Below are positions 25,972-38,100 of a stretch of DNA of 64,000 bases, piece after piece. The stretch comes from Edolisoma coerulescens (lineage: Eukaryota > Chordata > Aves > Passeriformes > Campephagidae). The stretch's first letter is position 1; each line of letters begins with the position of its first letter. A program made the translations under genes and the position numbers. Below the pieces are notes generated by a model. It had not been told where the DNA came from. It was given only the letters and a program-made list of their open reading frames with translations, and did no database searches. The DNA is taken from contig VWZW01006249.1 in the NCBI GenBank assembly GCA_013397115.1, positions 1,674,723 through 1,738,722 of the forward strand. The letters run 5' to 3'.

Positions 25972-26285
25972 TTCCATGGAAGGCGCCAGCGGAGGGGCTC
26001 TGGCAGGAGGCCACGCTGCACCACGGGAGAGCTCCCGTGGAGCCGGGCCGCTCCGGGGCTCAGCGCCGCGCCCGGGGCCGCAGGGGAGAGGAAGGGGCGA
26101 AGCCGGGTGTTGGGGCACTCCGGGAGCGGTCAGGCGTCCGAAAGCCGGGATGGTGCTGACAGAGCTCCCTGGAGCTGTGAGGCTGCCCCAGTGTGTGCTA
26201 CGGAGAGGTCCCGGTGGGCTTTCCCTGCCCTGCAGTGCCGCGCTCTCTGCGCCATGGAGGAGTTGGCCCTTCCCCCTGATTTCGG
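25972..26285. promoter_or_regulatory. CpG-rich island 1
   Basis: CpG-dense sequence with GCGCCGCGCCCGGGG-like words around 26,040-26,110 and further CpGs to about 26,260. It lies about 1 kb upstream of the larger island that carries the presumed TJP1 promoter. It could drive an upstream or divergent transcript, or an alternative TJP1 first exon. The frames across it (up to 123 codons) look like GC-driven chance frames. Confidence 0.55.
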
Positions 26286-26946
26286 ACTGCTGCCTTGGGA
26301 ATTTGCTTCAGCTATTTCCTGGAATATGAATTTGTTTATTTTCAAAGGAGAACAAACTTAAAACCCATGCAGTAGCTTTGGGTAGGGCATTTCTTGGTGG
26401 AAGAGTGATTTGGATCATTGAATTCTCTTTTTAAGAATTTAAGTGCTTCTGAAGATTGCATGGAGCACAAAAGCAGCTGGTAGCACATAAATAGTATAAC
26501 TGCAAGAAAATCGTGGCCCTGATACCATGGCTTTTACTGTCATGTATATCTCATGAAATGTTTGCAAAGTGAGTGCGAAGTACTCCGATTTTGGTCTGGG
26601 ATTTTTTCTCACCTACTTTCCTTTCACTGGAACCTTACGTACCTGATTAGTCATGCCACTTGGGCTCTAATCTAATTCTAAAGAGTAAATTAATCAACAT
26701 CATAAACTAGGGACCATAGTGATGTGGCTAATAAACAGAGTGTGCCATCTTTCACTGATGTTTGTAGTACTTTAATGGGTGATGTTCCTGGAAGTCGTTT
26801 GGTTAACTTATGACTTGGCCCCACAAAATTTGGGAGTGTGCTCAGCTTTCTGTGGCATGAGCGTCAAGTCAGAACTCCAGCTGCATATTGAGACAACCTC
26901 ATCGTGCATGGGTTGGGCATCCAACGCCCAAAAGTAAAATAACATC

Positions 26947-26969
26947 TTTAAAAGGCCTGTCCTTTTAAA
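26947..26969. other. Inverted repeat, 9-base arms
   Basis: TTTAAAAGG at 26,947-26,955 is the exact reverse complement of CCTTTTAAA at 26,961-26,969, with a five-base spacer. It lies about 280 bases before the main CpG island. It could be a small regulatory dyad; function unknown. Confidence 0.6.
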
Positions 26970-27547
26970 TGGAAAAAAAATTTGCAGTATTTCCCTTAGT
27001 GCTTAAGTAAATACTTACTTTGTAAAAGACACTAAAAACGCTTTGTCTAAAATACTGGGAAAAGTTTATTTTTCAAAGCCACAGGCAGCAGTTCATGGTG
27101 CTATAGGAAATGCTAAGGCTATGCAGTCACCACCTTAAAGCAAAGCAAATCTCCCAAGTTGTTTTCTTTTTGTGTCTTTATTGCTTTTATCTCAAGAACA
27201 AAATGTACAATTAAGGAACTTGAAAACTAACGTCCCGCCCCTTCAAACAATGGGCAAACGCAAAAGCAGGTTTGAGCCCGCGCTGATCGACATCCCAGTT
27301 CTGCGGCCGGCTCCAGGGGGGCGAGAATTCCTTCGCCGTGAGCGCTGCAGGACCGAGCGCCGGGGAGAGCGCAGACACGGGCCCTGCTGAGCTCCCGCAG
27401 CCGGCCCGTCCCGCAGCCCCCGCAGCGCTCGGGGCGGTCCCGGTGCCGGTGGCGGTCCCGGCCTGCTCCGCTCCCCGCGTTCAAACGCCCCCCGCGCTCC
27501 CATAGGCTGCGCCGGCCCGGCCGCGCTCGGCCCCCGCCGCCCCGACC

Positions 27548-27567
27548 ATGGCGCGGGGGAGCCCGGC
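27548..27567 (+). CDS. Candidate first coding segment of TJP1, cut by gap
   Basis: An ATG at 27,548 sits in a strong Kozak context (GACCATGG, purine at -3 and G at +4) inside the CpG island and reads M-A-R-G-S-P before the assembly gap. It could be the start codon of the TJP1 first coding exon. However, the mammalian short isoform starts with a different short N-terminus before the exon-2 sequence, and that counterpart may equally lie inside the gap. The first exon must end in phase 0 to join the exon at 55,400; its donor is not visible. Confidence 0.3.
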
Positions 27568-28239
27568 NNNNNNNNNNNNNNNNNNNNNNNNNNNNNNNNN
27601 NNNNNNNNNNNNNNNNNNNNNNNNNNNNNNNNNNNNNNNNNNNNNNNNNNNNNNNNNNNNNNNNNNNNNNNNNNNNNNNNNNNNNNNNNNNNNNNNNNNN
27701 NNNNNNNNNNNNNNNNNNNNNNNNNNNNNNNNNNNNNNNNNNNNNNNNNNNNNNNNNNNNNNNNNNNNNNNNNNNNNNNNNNNNNNNNNNNNNNNNNNNN
27801 NNNNNNNNNNNNNNNNNNNNNNNNNNNNNNNNNNNNNNNNNNNNNNNNNNNNNNNNNNNNNNNNNNNNNNNNNNNNNNNNNNNNNNNNNNNNNNNNNNNN
27901 NNNNNNNNNNNNNNNNNNNNNNNNNNNNNNNNNNNNNNNNNNNNNNNNNNNNNNNNNNNNNNNNNNNNNNNNNNNNNNNNNNNNNNNNNNNNNNNNNNNN
28001 NNNNNNNNNNNNNNNNNNNNNNNNNNNNNNNNNNNNNNNNNNNNNNNNNNNNNNNNNNNNNNNNNNNNNNNNNNNNNNNNNNNNNNNNNNNNNNNNNNNN
28101 NNNNNNNNNNNNNNNNNNNNNNNNNNNNNNNNNNNNNNNNNNNNNNNNNNNNNNNNNNNNNNNNNNNNNNNNNNNNNNNNNNNNNNNNNNNNNNNNNNNN
28201 NNNNNNNNNNNNNNNNNNNNNNNNNNNNNNNNNNNNNNN
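27568..28239. other. Assembly gap (672 N)
   Basis: A run of N in the middle of the GC-rich island. Such gaps at GC-rich first exons are common in bird assemblies. It most likely hides the remainder of the first exon and its splice donor. The open frame that appears to cross it is an artefact of N having no stop codons. Confidence 0.99.
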
Positions 28240-29158
28240 GGAGAAGCCCCCGCTCTCCCGCCGGTGCGCTGGCCGTGCCCTTTTGTTCCAGGCTGGAGCC
28301 GGGTAGTAATTAGGAAAGGTTCAACCGGGAGAGTCCAGTACTGCAGGATTTTTTTCTGTGGCCGCTGAATCAGTCGGGGGTGATTGTTGCTGACGTACGG
28401 TAAACAGCTTTGGGGCGGCAGTAATCTGTCAGAAACTTGTGCCGGTCCTCCACCTGATCCGTAGGTGTTGCCGGTGCAGGTGCACGTTGCGGGGTGTGTA
28501 CTCTGACCTCCCCCGGCGCTGCGCGGCGGTGAGTAATGCCGAGCGGCCCCGGGGGGGAGAGGTGGAGTTAGGAACGCTCAACAGGTTATTTCTCCTTCGC
28601 GTGAAATTAAAGGTTTGCTTTGAAACTAGTTTGAATTTGAATTTCGACCTAATTTTTAGCTTGTGGCGCCTCAGTAGTTGCTCTGGCTTCAGCGCGACAA
28701 GTTCCCGGTCGTGTGTTAGCCGGTGTTGCCGGAGCTCGGCTTAGTGGTGTTTGCCTTCGAGTGAAACTGTGTGGTTTCGGTCTGATGTCACTTGCTGGTA
28801 TGCACTTATTCAGAAGTGATATTCTACAGGCTAAAGTAAAATGTACACCTTACTCTACCGAAAAACTTCGGTACTTGAGATACTAAGTAACAAACAAACT
28901 TAGTAAGATACTCTTAGCTGGTGATTTTGCCAACTCTAGTTTTACTTTCGAAGGTGTGGTCAAGACAACCTCAGCTTCCAGAGTGGAATTTAAAAAACTT
29001 TAAAACCAATGTTGACTACTGAGTTTCATGCCTCTTTCTAATAATACCACCTTCGGATGTACTGTATTACATTTTAACATATACACAAACACATTTCAAC
29101 AATAAATGTTTGGTGCTGGAAGGGTAACTTATTTTGGGTAGTATTTCACACTGGTGAA

Positions 29159-29183
29159 ACTGGGTACGAAGTGTGTACCCAGT
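29159..29183. repeat. Perfect 9-base inverted repeat (ACTGGGTAC / GTACCCAGT)
   Basis: The two arms at 29,159-29,167 and 29,175-29,183 are exact reverse complements around a seven-base spacer, about 0.6 kb into intron 1. The spacer end plus right arm recurs with one mismatch at 40,754-40,775. Confidence 0.85.
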
Positions 29184-32100
29184 GGTAATCACTTAGCTAT
29201 GGAGATAGATAGAACATACTTTTTAGCCCTTTTCAAATGCACTTACATTAACAACAAATAGGAGTCGAAGATAAATGTTGTCTTGAATAGTGTTGTGTTA
29301 GAATTCTGCTACGTGAGGCGTTGTGAGAAATTGCATCAACTTAAATTTTTGCAGATTTTTTTTGTGTTAAATCGGGGTATAAACTTCTCATTTCTAGTTC
29401 AAAATGCTGTCTTAAAATACAGCTGTTTTGTGAGGCTGTGGACAAGTATTGCCTTCCACACATGCATGTACTGTCTTGAAAGTTTTTTCTGTCTTTAAGT
29501 GTGGAAGTGTATTTAAAGTTGCAGAAGTGTACAGAAAGTGTATCTGTTTCGGCTGTAGACTGGTGTTAATTGAAAGTTGTATCTTGCCATAGCAGTTATT
29601 TGAAACTCCTCCTGCTTGTGGCCATATCACATTGGCCCTCGGAGCTTGCATACATGTATACAGTATCAGCCAAACTAATTATACTGAAAGGTATGTTAAT
29701 ATAAGAATGTTGTAAAATATAGTCTCACTGGGGTTTAACTCTTCCCTGGTATGCTTTCAGCTTTATGGAAGTCATGTGTTTGAAATAGCATATCTTTCTT
29801 GGGGAAAAAACCTAATTTTCTGAGTCCTGTAACTGTCAATATAAATTCTTAGTCTGTGAAAGCTTTTTATCAAAATTATTTCTTACCTTTTTATCTTGAT
29901 CACAGAAATGTCTGTAGAGACTAGAATCTGGTGCGTATAATTCGAGTTTCCTTGTCAAAACAGAGGTGCTCTCAGTAGATGCATAGTGTTAATTGTGCTT
30001 CATCCATTAGTTCCTGGGCCACTCTCCATGTAGTTTTAGTAGTTATAGACAAGGAGATTTAAAAAGTATCTTGGAAATTCTAGAATATTGTGGGATTTCT
30101 GTGTTCACATTTCAGATCTTTTTTCCTTTAGTTACTGGTATCTGGTTTCTTGTTTTTGGGGTTGTAATGCATTAAAAAAGCCTCCATGAATGGTTTTCTC
30201 TTAATAGTCACTTAATATACTTTTGAGCTTTATGTCTATATCTACAGTTACCTTGGCACACTTGACCAGACAAAACCTAAAAAAAAAAGAAAAAGAAAAA
30301 AATTATTTTTGATTACCTGAATAATTCTTATTTGAATGTGAGAGAATCTTGGCTGCTGTGATTGATTGTGTTATGCCCTATTATCAACAGTCTTTAACAA
30401 ACAGTTTCAGTGCTCTTCAGTTTTGATTACTTTGCTTTTTCCCTGCTATGCCGTAAAAGAACGTGAAAAAAATTTATTAAGGTGTTACATGCTTCTTGTA
30501 GCTGTTGGTAATATAGAATAGAAAATAGAGGAGAAATTAAGTCTTTCTTGCAATTTAATCTGGTTGTGGCTGTTACTGCAAAATTTAAGGGACCTAGTCT
30601 TTTCTGATGTCTTTCTGAACAGTACTGATGGATGCTATGGGAATGACTGTGTCAGGGTGTTAGTAATGGGATATAAACTTTCTTTCTGCCTTTAAGTTGC
30701 AGAGTCAAATATAGTCCACATTGGTAAAAAAACCAACCAAACAAATAAACAAACCACCCTGAAAAGCTTTTAAAGTGTAAATGTGGGGACAGGTCTTACT
30801 GAACCCCTGAGCCTTTTTGAATGCTGAACCTGAGTTCTTGAGACTTCCTTCTATTTTTAAATACAATTCATGAAGACTGTTTCAGTCTTTCGCCTCAGTC
30901 CTGTAATTAATTGAACTTTGGTTATTCTAACTGGCTTTCTAGCTCCAGGCATGTATCTGTTAACTACCCCTTGAATCAGGAGCTGAGAACATGACTGTGT
31001 TAATGGTTCAAGACATGCTGATTGCAAGGTCCCTTTGGTTTTCTGTTTAAGAGGGAATGACCTGTGGTTTTCATAAGTGTGGGTTAGCATTGTACCCAAA
31101 GTCTTACTTGGAAACACCAATGGATTAGTTTCTTGTGGAGCATATATGTGCAAATGTTTTTATAGTGGTTTTTCATGCAGTCTGTGAGATAGCTAAGTTT
31201 GGAGCAGTATTTTTTTTCTCCCATCTAAGTCTGTATATGAGCACTGTAAAGTTAGATCAGTTCTTTGGGTCTTCGTGAGATTCTTCTTGTAACAACAAAG
31301 AAATAAAAACATAGAAAATATATATGGGAAAGTAACCGAGAATTCAGTTTAACCTAAGAATCTCCCTCCTATATGGAAAAAAGAGCCTTTAAAATACCAC
31401 ATTTAATTTTCATAGTGTTTCCGTAAGTTGTATTTGGACCTTAGGAAATACTAATTTTAATGTTCTAGTAGGTATTTTTCAAAGAATAATTTATATGAAT
31501 AACTTGTATTTCGGGCTTGGATTTTCTTGAATTCATTGTTCCAGTTAGGACTATCAGCAACTTCAGCTACCAGATGATAGGTGCATTTTTCAGTATGACT
31601 TTGGCTGCAATGTAGAAGAGCTGCAAGCTCCACACTCCGTAGGTCATTCTGAAGTGTATTCTGGAGTTTGCTTCTGGTTCAACGTGCAGCATAAAGATTA
31701 CTGAAATGTAAGCAGAACTTGAAATCTGACTGTGCCTGGCAACTGGCTCCACCTTCATAGAGTGGAAAATCAGTAAGACCTTATCAGTGACCAGCTTGCT
31801 AATCTTTGTGTCAAGGAAAACATCTAGAAATGGGTTAATGTATGTCATAGGTATTCTAACATGCACATTATGCTACTATTCAGGTTCTATGAGAATAGAT
31901 ACTGGGCTTCTATCTGTGAAAATAAAAGCTCAAAACATAGTATTTTGAATTTGTGCTTGAAGTCAAGAGTGGTTATTGAGCTTGAATATATGTCCATGTT
32001 GACACTGCAACGTATCATTGTTGTCAAAACCTTCTGAGTACTCATGAAAATGCTTGGTTTTAAGTACTCAGCGTAAGGTACTGAGTTGGAAACAGAACTG

Positions 32101-35100
32101 TAACTAGTTAACTACTCAAGCTCCGAATTGTGCTAAATATGTTGGGTTTTTACTTGAAATGGTACACAAAAGTATTGTCTGTCTCGGGTCAAAGCACTCG
32201 TCCAGAAGCTTTGTATCAAAGTTGAAGTTCTCACCAAGGACTGAAGTGTTCACCCATTTTGTTTGCCAATGAGCTTTCAGTGTGAAGTAGATTCCTCTTT
32301 TCTGTTTTCTTCTCCTGTCCTCTATACACAGAGGAAAGGCCATGTCTTGTGTACACATTGGAGTGGCAGGGGAAAATCTGATTAGTCACAGTGCGGGGGG
32401 AGTAAAGCCATGTCCGTGTCAAAATTAATAGTCCCAATATTTGTTTTGTAACACTGTCAAATTCTAAGTGTCAGTTTGAGTTAAGGGATAGTATTTGAAA
32501 CAAATGCTTTTATTGTTTTGGTTAAGGGTTAAGAAAGACATTGGTCATTTATATCTCCACAAATATTTCCTTGTTATCGTGGTATAAATACAACAGAAAT
32601 TAATATCAAACTATGCCCAGTGTTTTCTCAGGCAAATATATTGCTAATGACTTCTTCACTGAATGTACTGATTAAGCAAACAGCCGTAGGGAAGTCTTAA
32701 AATGAATTCCATGATTCTGTGCAGTGTATTTATGCTGAGTCCAAAAAGTCCTGAAATGAAAACATTGTCTTGTCTTATAATTATGCTATTTTAGGGACAG
32801 ATTATTCAAATATGTGCTGTACAGTCATAAATAGTAGGGGTGCTCTTGTTTCAAGGGGCTGTGACGTGCTTGAGTGAAGGATCTGAGAAAATGAAGGGAC
32901 ACATTCAGCTGAATATTTAAGGTCCGGTGTGGATCCCTTGGAGGCTGCAGAGTAACAAGTGCTGCTGAGGCCACAAGTGTAGTGCCTTGTCCAGGGACGA
33001 TGGTGTCTGCTTGGTTATCCATGGGATTTTCCTGCTGTGGTGTGCTCTTAGCTCCTTAAGCCCCAAGCTCTGTGGACTGTTTGGGTTATGTAGGTGGGCT
33101 ACTGCAGGGTTGGAGAATTGCCCCAGTGTGTTCAGGACTGGGCACTTGGCTTATGTTTACTATTTGTGACTCTGTAAGATCTTCAGTAGTTTTTTAGAGG
33201 TCTTTCCTGCATTTGCACATTAGGATTTATTTAGATGCTTGGAAAAATTAACTGTATTGTTGCTGCTAAAAATTTAAATATTGGCTGAACGTTAAAAAAG
33301 TATTTATTTTCTCAAGAGTATGTGGTAATCTCTAATAGGATTCTTGTTTCCTAATCCATTATAAACAGATGTTCTTCCCTTTTGTGGTGGGGGAGGGCAG
33401 CCTAAATTCAGTAAGATGATAGCAGTAGGGAGTGTTGCATTGGAGAAGTTCACATTCTTAGGAGGAGTGGGCAAATGCGACCTTTTGGCCTACATAAGTC
33501 ATTGTAAGGTGTGTGGTTAACTTGCCATAGCAGAGGAAACAGCAACAGAACTTGGTATGGTTCTGATGGCCTTTTTGTCTCCCCACCCCCACATGTACAA
33601 AGTACTGATAATGCTGAAAATAGAAATTGAGCAAAAGTAGGCAGTTTGTGTGATTTGTAGTTCCCAAAGCTTTTCCCAGTAATTACTGCACTGTGGAGCA
33701 GCCTTGTGTCTTCCTCACAATTGCCTTTTACATTTAACTTCTTCTTAGGGACTTAATTATAAAATATTCCCCCACCTCTCCTAAAAAGGCAGTAATTAGT
33801 TTTCAGCTTGTGATCCTTTGGGATTGTATAGGCGGTTCCTTGCCTAGTTTGAACGGGGTCCAGTAACAGTGTCTTCCCCTCTGCCCCACTGGGTCAGCAA
33901 TCACTTTAACAGATGGCCCCCTTCTCTGTATCCAGCTTAAAATTTTTCTTGTAAATATTAAATGGACCCATTCCAGCTATTTACACTCTGGGCTGGTGAC
34001 TGTTTCTTAGGATGTATCCAGATGGGACATAGAATGAGCAAGGTGCGTGGAGACTTGTTAATGCACTTCAGAACATATGGTCAAGCTTTTGGACGTGGCT
34101 CTGTGAGGCGAGTTCGTTCGGCTGAAATAACATCCACTGCCCTTTCCTACAAGCCTTCTTGGGTCTCTTTCTTTCGACAGCCATGGTGCTCTTGCAGCAG
34201 CATTAATGACTTAGTTATAGTCACCATTAATTCAATAACACAAAAATTACTAAGAAGTAACTTGTGGCTGAAGAGACACTGCTCAATTTTTCGAGTTAAT
34301 TAAAAGGAAGTAATAACCTTAAATTATAACTAGAAGCTGTAGCATAATGAAACTGGACAGACTGTGAAATTTGAACAATGATGTCAGGTTTTCTATTACT
34401 TAAATTGCAGCAGTGGTGACATGACTTTGACAAACGACTGACCTGGCACACGTTGCTATAAAAAGGTGTATAAAAACATATTTTAAAGTTAAAAAAAAAA
34501 CCCAAAAAACATTAAAGGACCAAAGCAAAGAATATGCACACGAGTGCTTTCAGCTTCATTGAAAATATATAGGCATAAATTATGTTGTCTAAAGATTCAT
34601 TGGTTTTAATAGAAAGTAACAGTTGGAACGACTGTAACTGTAAAACTCTGGCAGTAACTTTGAGGTGCTGCTTGACAATGTGGTATCAATTAATTAGTTA
34701 GTTCTAATTTGCATGGAATCATGATAGTACCTGGGGCTAACTCTGCCAATTACTGTTTATCTGAACAAATTCCAAGTCTTGTAATAAATACGTAATTCCT
34801 GTTCATTTTGGGTGACTGGCTTCCCCAGAATTAAATCTGGGAGAAGGCCAGATCATGTTAACCCTCTCATCACAGGATGCTTGTTTAAGAGCTTTTTCAT
34901 GTCACTTGACCCAGCATTGTTCCTACATGTTATTTGGAAAAAATGTTCCTTTGCCCATGAATGCCTCCACATGAATTAGTTTCTCAGCACAGTGTTAGGT
35001 GACAGGGGTACAGGCTTTTCCTGTAAACCTGGACTCCCTGAAATAATTTTTCCAGTGGGTATTAAGATCTTGAAGCCAAGCTTGAAGGCATGGCTTTCTG

Positions 35101-38100
35101 ACAAAAGATTTTGCATTTCCTTCAAAATTGAAATTAAGTTGTAGAAAGTGATTGGCCATTGCGTACAGGATAAAGCTCTCTGTTAATAGCCCAGCTGTGT
35201 AAGAATGGAAATTCCTGGAGGGTAATCTCACATGAGAGAACTAAATGCACTCGCATTTTGATTGGCTTTTGCTCTCTGTGCATAACATAGACTGGATTAA
35301 TATTCCTAAAGCAGGGAGCATTTGCTAGGAAGTACGAGAAAGGTATACAGGTTTATAGGAACAATGTTGATGGCTTGAATGAAGAACATGTTTCATCTGG
35401 ATCAGATACAGTGCTGTAGAAGCATGCTGTGGGGATATTTTTTTCCAGTGCTCATGTAGTTTATTGTGGTTTGTTTATTGTTGGTAGTTCAATGGTAAAT
35501 CCACCCTAAAACTGCCCAGGAAAGTGCTGAGTTTCAAATGAGGGGGTCTGTCGTTTAAATTGTTTGAATACCAATGCTAACATAAAAGGTTTTCTTACTT
35601 GTGTTTATTTGCAATCAGTAAATGTCTCTGTCTTGGGATGGTGTGTAAGCAATAGCAAGAAGCCAGTGGTTGGGAGGTACTGAGATGGTTTCTCCTCTGG
35701 AATGACTGGTGGTGGTAGGTTTTTCCCTTCCTGCGTGATGAGGGCACCTTCTAAGTCAGTTACATTAATGATAATAGTAGGATTGTCTTTTTGGCTGTAA
35801 ACTTAGTTTGGTTTACAATAATGTGAGATTTATGTCCTGCACTTGAAGTTGTGCTAGCATTGTAGTTTAAACAGGCAGGGATGCCTTTAAACATGAATGT
35901 GATGTTCCTGCAGCATGCGTTTCGCTAGCCTGAACTTCTGACTGCGTTTATTATCTCCATTTAAAAAAAAACCAACCATGCTTTAAAAGTACTTTAAACA
36001 TAAGCAAGCAGTCAGAGAAATATTGCATAGGCTTTTTTCTTTCTTCTCTACTATTGAATTAAAATTGAGATTTTTTTGCCTTGCTCTTTGTATTTGGTTT
36101 TACTCCCTCCTGTGTGAATGATGAATGCTTGAATTCACCTCTGGAGAAGCAGGAGAAGTAGATTTGTTCGTGGTGTGGTGGCAGTGGCAGCAGACCGTGC
36201 TGGTGGTGTGCAGCAAAAGGGCTACACGGGACAGGGTGAAGGGAACTGGGGAGCTGCCAGTGCAGATCCTGTGCTGTGAGCCTTGGGTCGGCTTGGTGAG
36301 CTGCATGCTGTGCTTTGGGACACGACAGAAACACGTGAATCAAATGGCTGGTTGGAATAGTTTTGACTGTTCGTGATTAGGCAGTTGGCAACTAAAGGCT
36401 ACATTTTTAATCTTGTGAGGTGGATTGACTGATGGATCTAATTTTGCTTTTCTATTTCTAGAAAAATATGTTGTTAAAGTCAATGGCTGGCCTTGCTTGG
36501 CTGTGAGTAAATTGCTTGGGGTGTTTAGAGCTGGCAATAATAATTTTTCTTTTTTATGATAGTAAGTACTCATTTTCAACTGGAACTAAACCCTTACTAT
36601 GAAAATTACATTTTGCTTGCTCCGCCTTTTAAATTTCAGAGCAGGACTTCTTAATTTACTCAGTAGTAGTTGCAGTCTTGCTGTATTTAAAAATTAGTTT
36701 TATAGGAAGTAACTTTAAACATTTTGGAACACTTGTTAAGAAATAAAAAAACCCTCAAAGATATTTCTACGTCATAAACTACTATAGATGGTGTTAAAAC
36801 TTTGTTAATAGTTTTCCCTCAATCAGAAGAGCAGACTTTGGTGTTCTAATGTTCCTTTTTTTAATTTGTGCGTTATTCTGAGTTTCCTGGATATGCTTAC
36901 AGTGTAGAGGTTAGTATGTAGCTGACCAAAACATAGTACCTAAAATCTGTCGTTACTGTCCTAGCCCTTCAAGCAATGTAATTATGTTGCTTCCAAGTGA
37001 TAAGCCAAGGCAATTTACAGATTACTGGAATGCTTGAAAACACTGACCTTTCAGGTCACTCAGAGCACTCCTATTATGCAGAGATTGCTGTGGCACTGTT
37101 GTAATGTGCTGGCCTGTCACATGCTGACTAACTTGCAGAAAGCTTTGATGCAGCTGTTTTAAAAATGCTTTTGCTGACTGATAGGCACTTAGGCTACTGC
37201 CTGTGAACAAAGCCAGCTCTCATTCCATGCTTTTAGCCCCCACTTTCTGTAACAACACTTCTTCCCTGCTGACTACACACACAGTTCTTATCTGGGCCCA
37301 ATTGTTGACTTGTCTCCATTTAAATTGTGTTTGTGTTAATTTTCCCATCAAAAATAGTCGTGTGTTTGAGAGAGATTCGGTTTGTGTGGTTTATTCAGAG
37401 CTGCTGCAAACAAGCAGCCTTAAAAAGTTCATGTGGTGGCTTTAAAGAGTGGGTGGATTAGGGAGAAGAAAGTGTGTGACCAGGCAGAGCAGGGGAGGGA
37501 AGGGATTAAAAAACAATGGTCCTTTATTGATGACGAATACAGTAGAAAGTAGTTCACTGCAATGTAGCATATATTCTATAGTTTGAGCTCTGATGTCTTT
37601 TCTTGAATTGGTGTGAAGAATAATAAGAATTTGACAAATGTTTCCTTTTAGTGTCTGATGCTTAATGGGTATCATACATGGGAACCATGCCAGTACCTTC
37701 TTCAGTATTAGACACAGGACTAGAACATGAATAAAGATTAAGATGACTTGATTTTTTTGTTTACTATCTTTACTTTTATTTAGTTTTATTAATAGTTGTT
37801 AGATCAGGTAGTGCCTGAATTGCAGAGATGATGGGAAGAGGAGAAATAAGTACAAAAGAATAACACCTTTAATTTCAGTAGCCTGGTGAGACTGTTAGAA
37901 GGATAAATTGGTTTTTTTCTTCCCCAAAACACAGAGAGCCCGTATTCTCACTGAAAGTAAGATGCTGGATGTTTGGGGGAAGAAGATGTCTAATCAAGTA
38001 AGACTCCACATAAGAAACACGATAGCCCATTACCTATGAAGGACAAGTTCAGCAATTCACAATTTAGTCTTTGTTTCCAGGCAATGTGTTTATCTTTAAT

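Larger units (their letters stand above)
27228..28560 (+). promoter_or_regulatory. TJP1: CpG island 2, presumed TJP1 promoter and 5' exon region
   Basis: A strong CpG island starts at about 27,230, runs into the assembly gap and resumes at 28,240, fading by about 28,560. It has several GC-box-like words (CCGCCCC at 27,236; GGGGCG at 27,316; GGGGCGG at 27,431) and no clear TATA box, as expected for a broadly expressed gene. It is the nearest strong island upstream of the first visible TJP1 exon and on the same side as expected for a + strand gene. Promoter assignment is inferred from position and composition. Confidence 0.65.

Noticed and set aside
25958..26329. 123-codon plus-strand frame in the first CpG-rich island
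   Set aside because: Ala/Gly/Arg/Pro-rich chance translation of CpG-island DNA; overlapping frames exist in every register.
27548..28306. 252-codon frame across the CpG island
   Set aside because: Most of it is N; no real sequence supports it beyond the first six codons and the last few.
31567..31866. 99-codon minus-strand frame
   Set aside because: Residues look moderately protein-like but there is no recognised family, no flanking splice signals, and it lies inside the TJP1 intron on the wrong strand.
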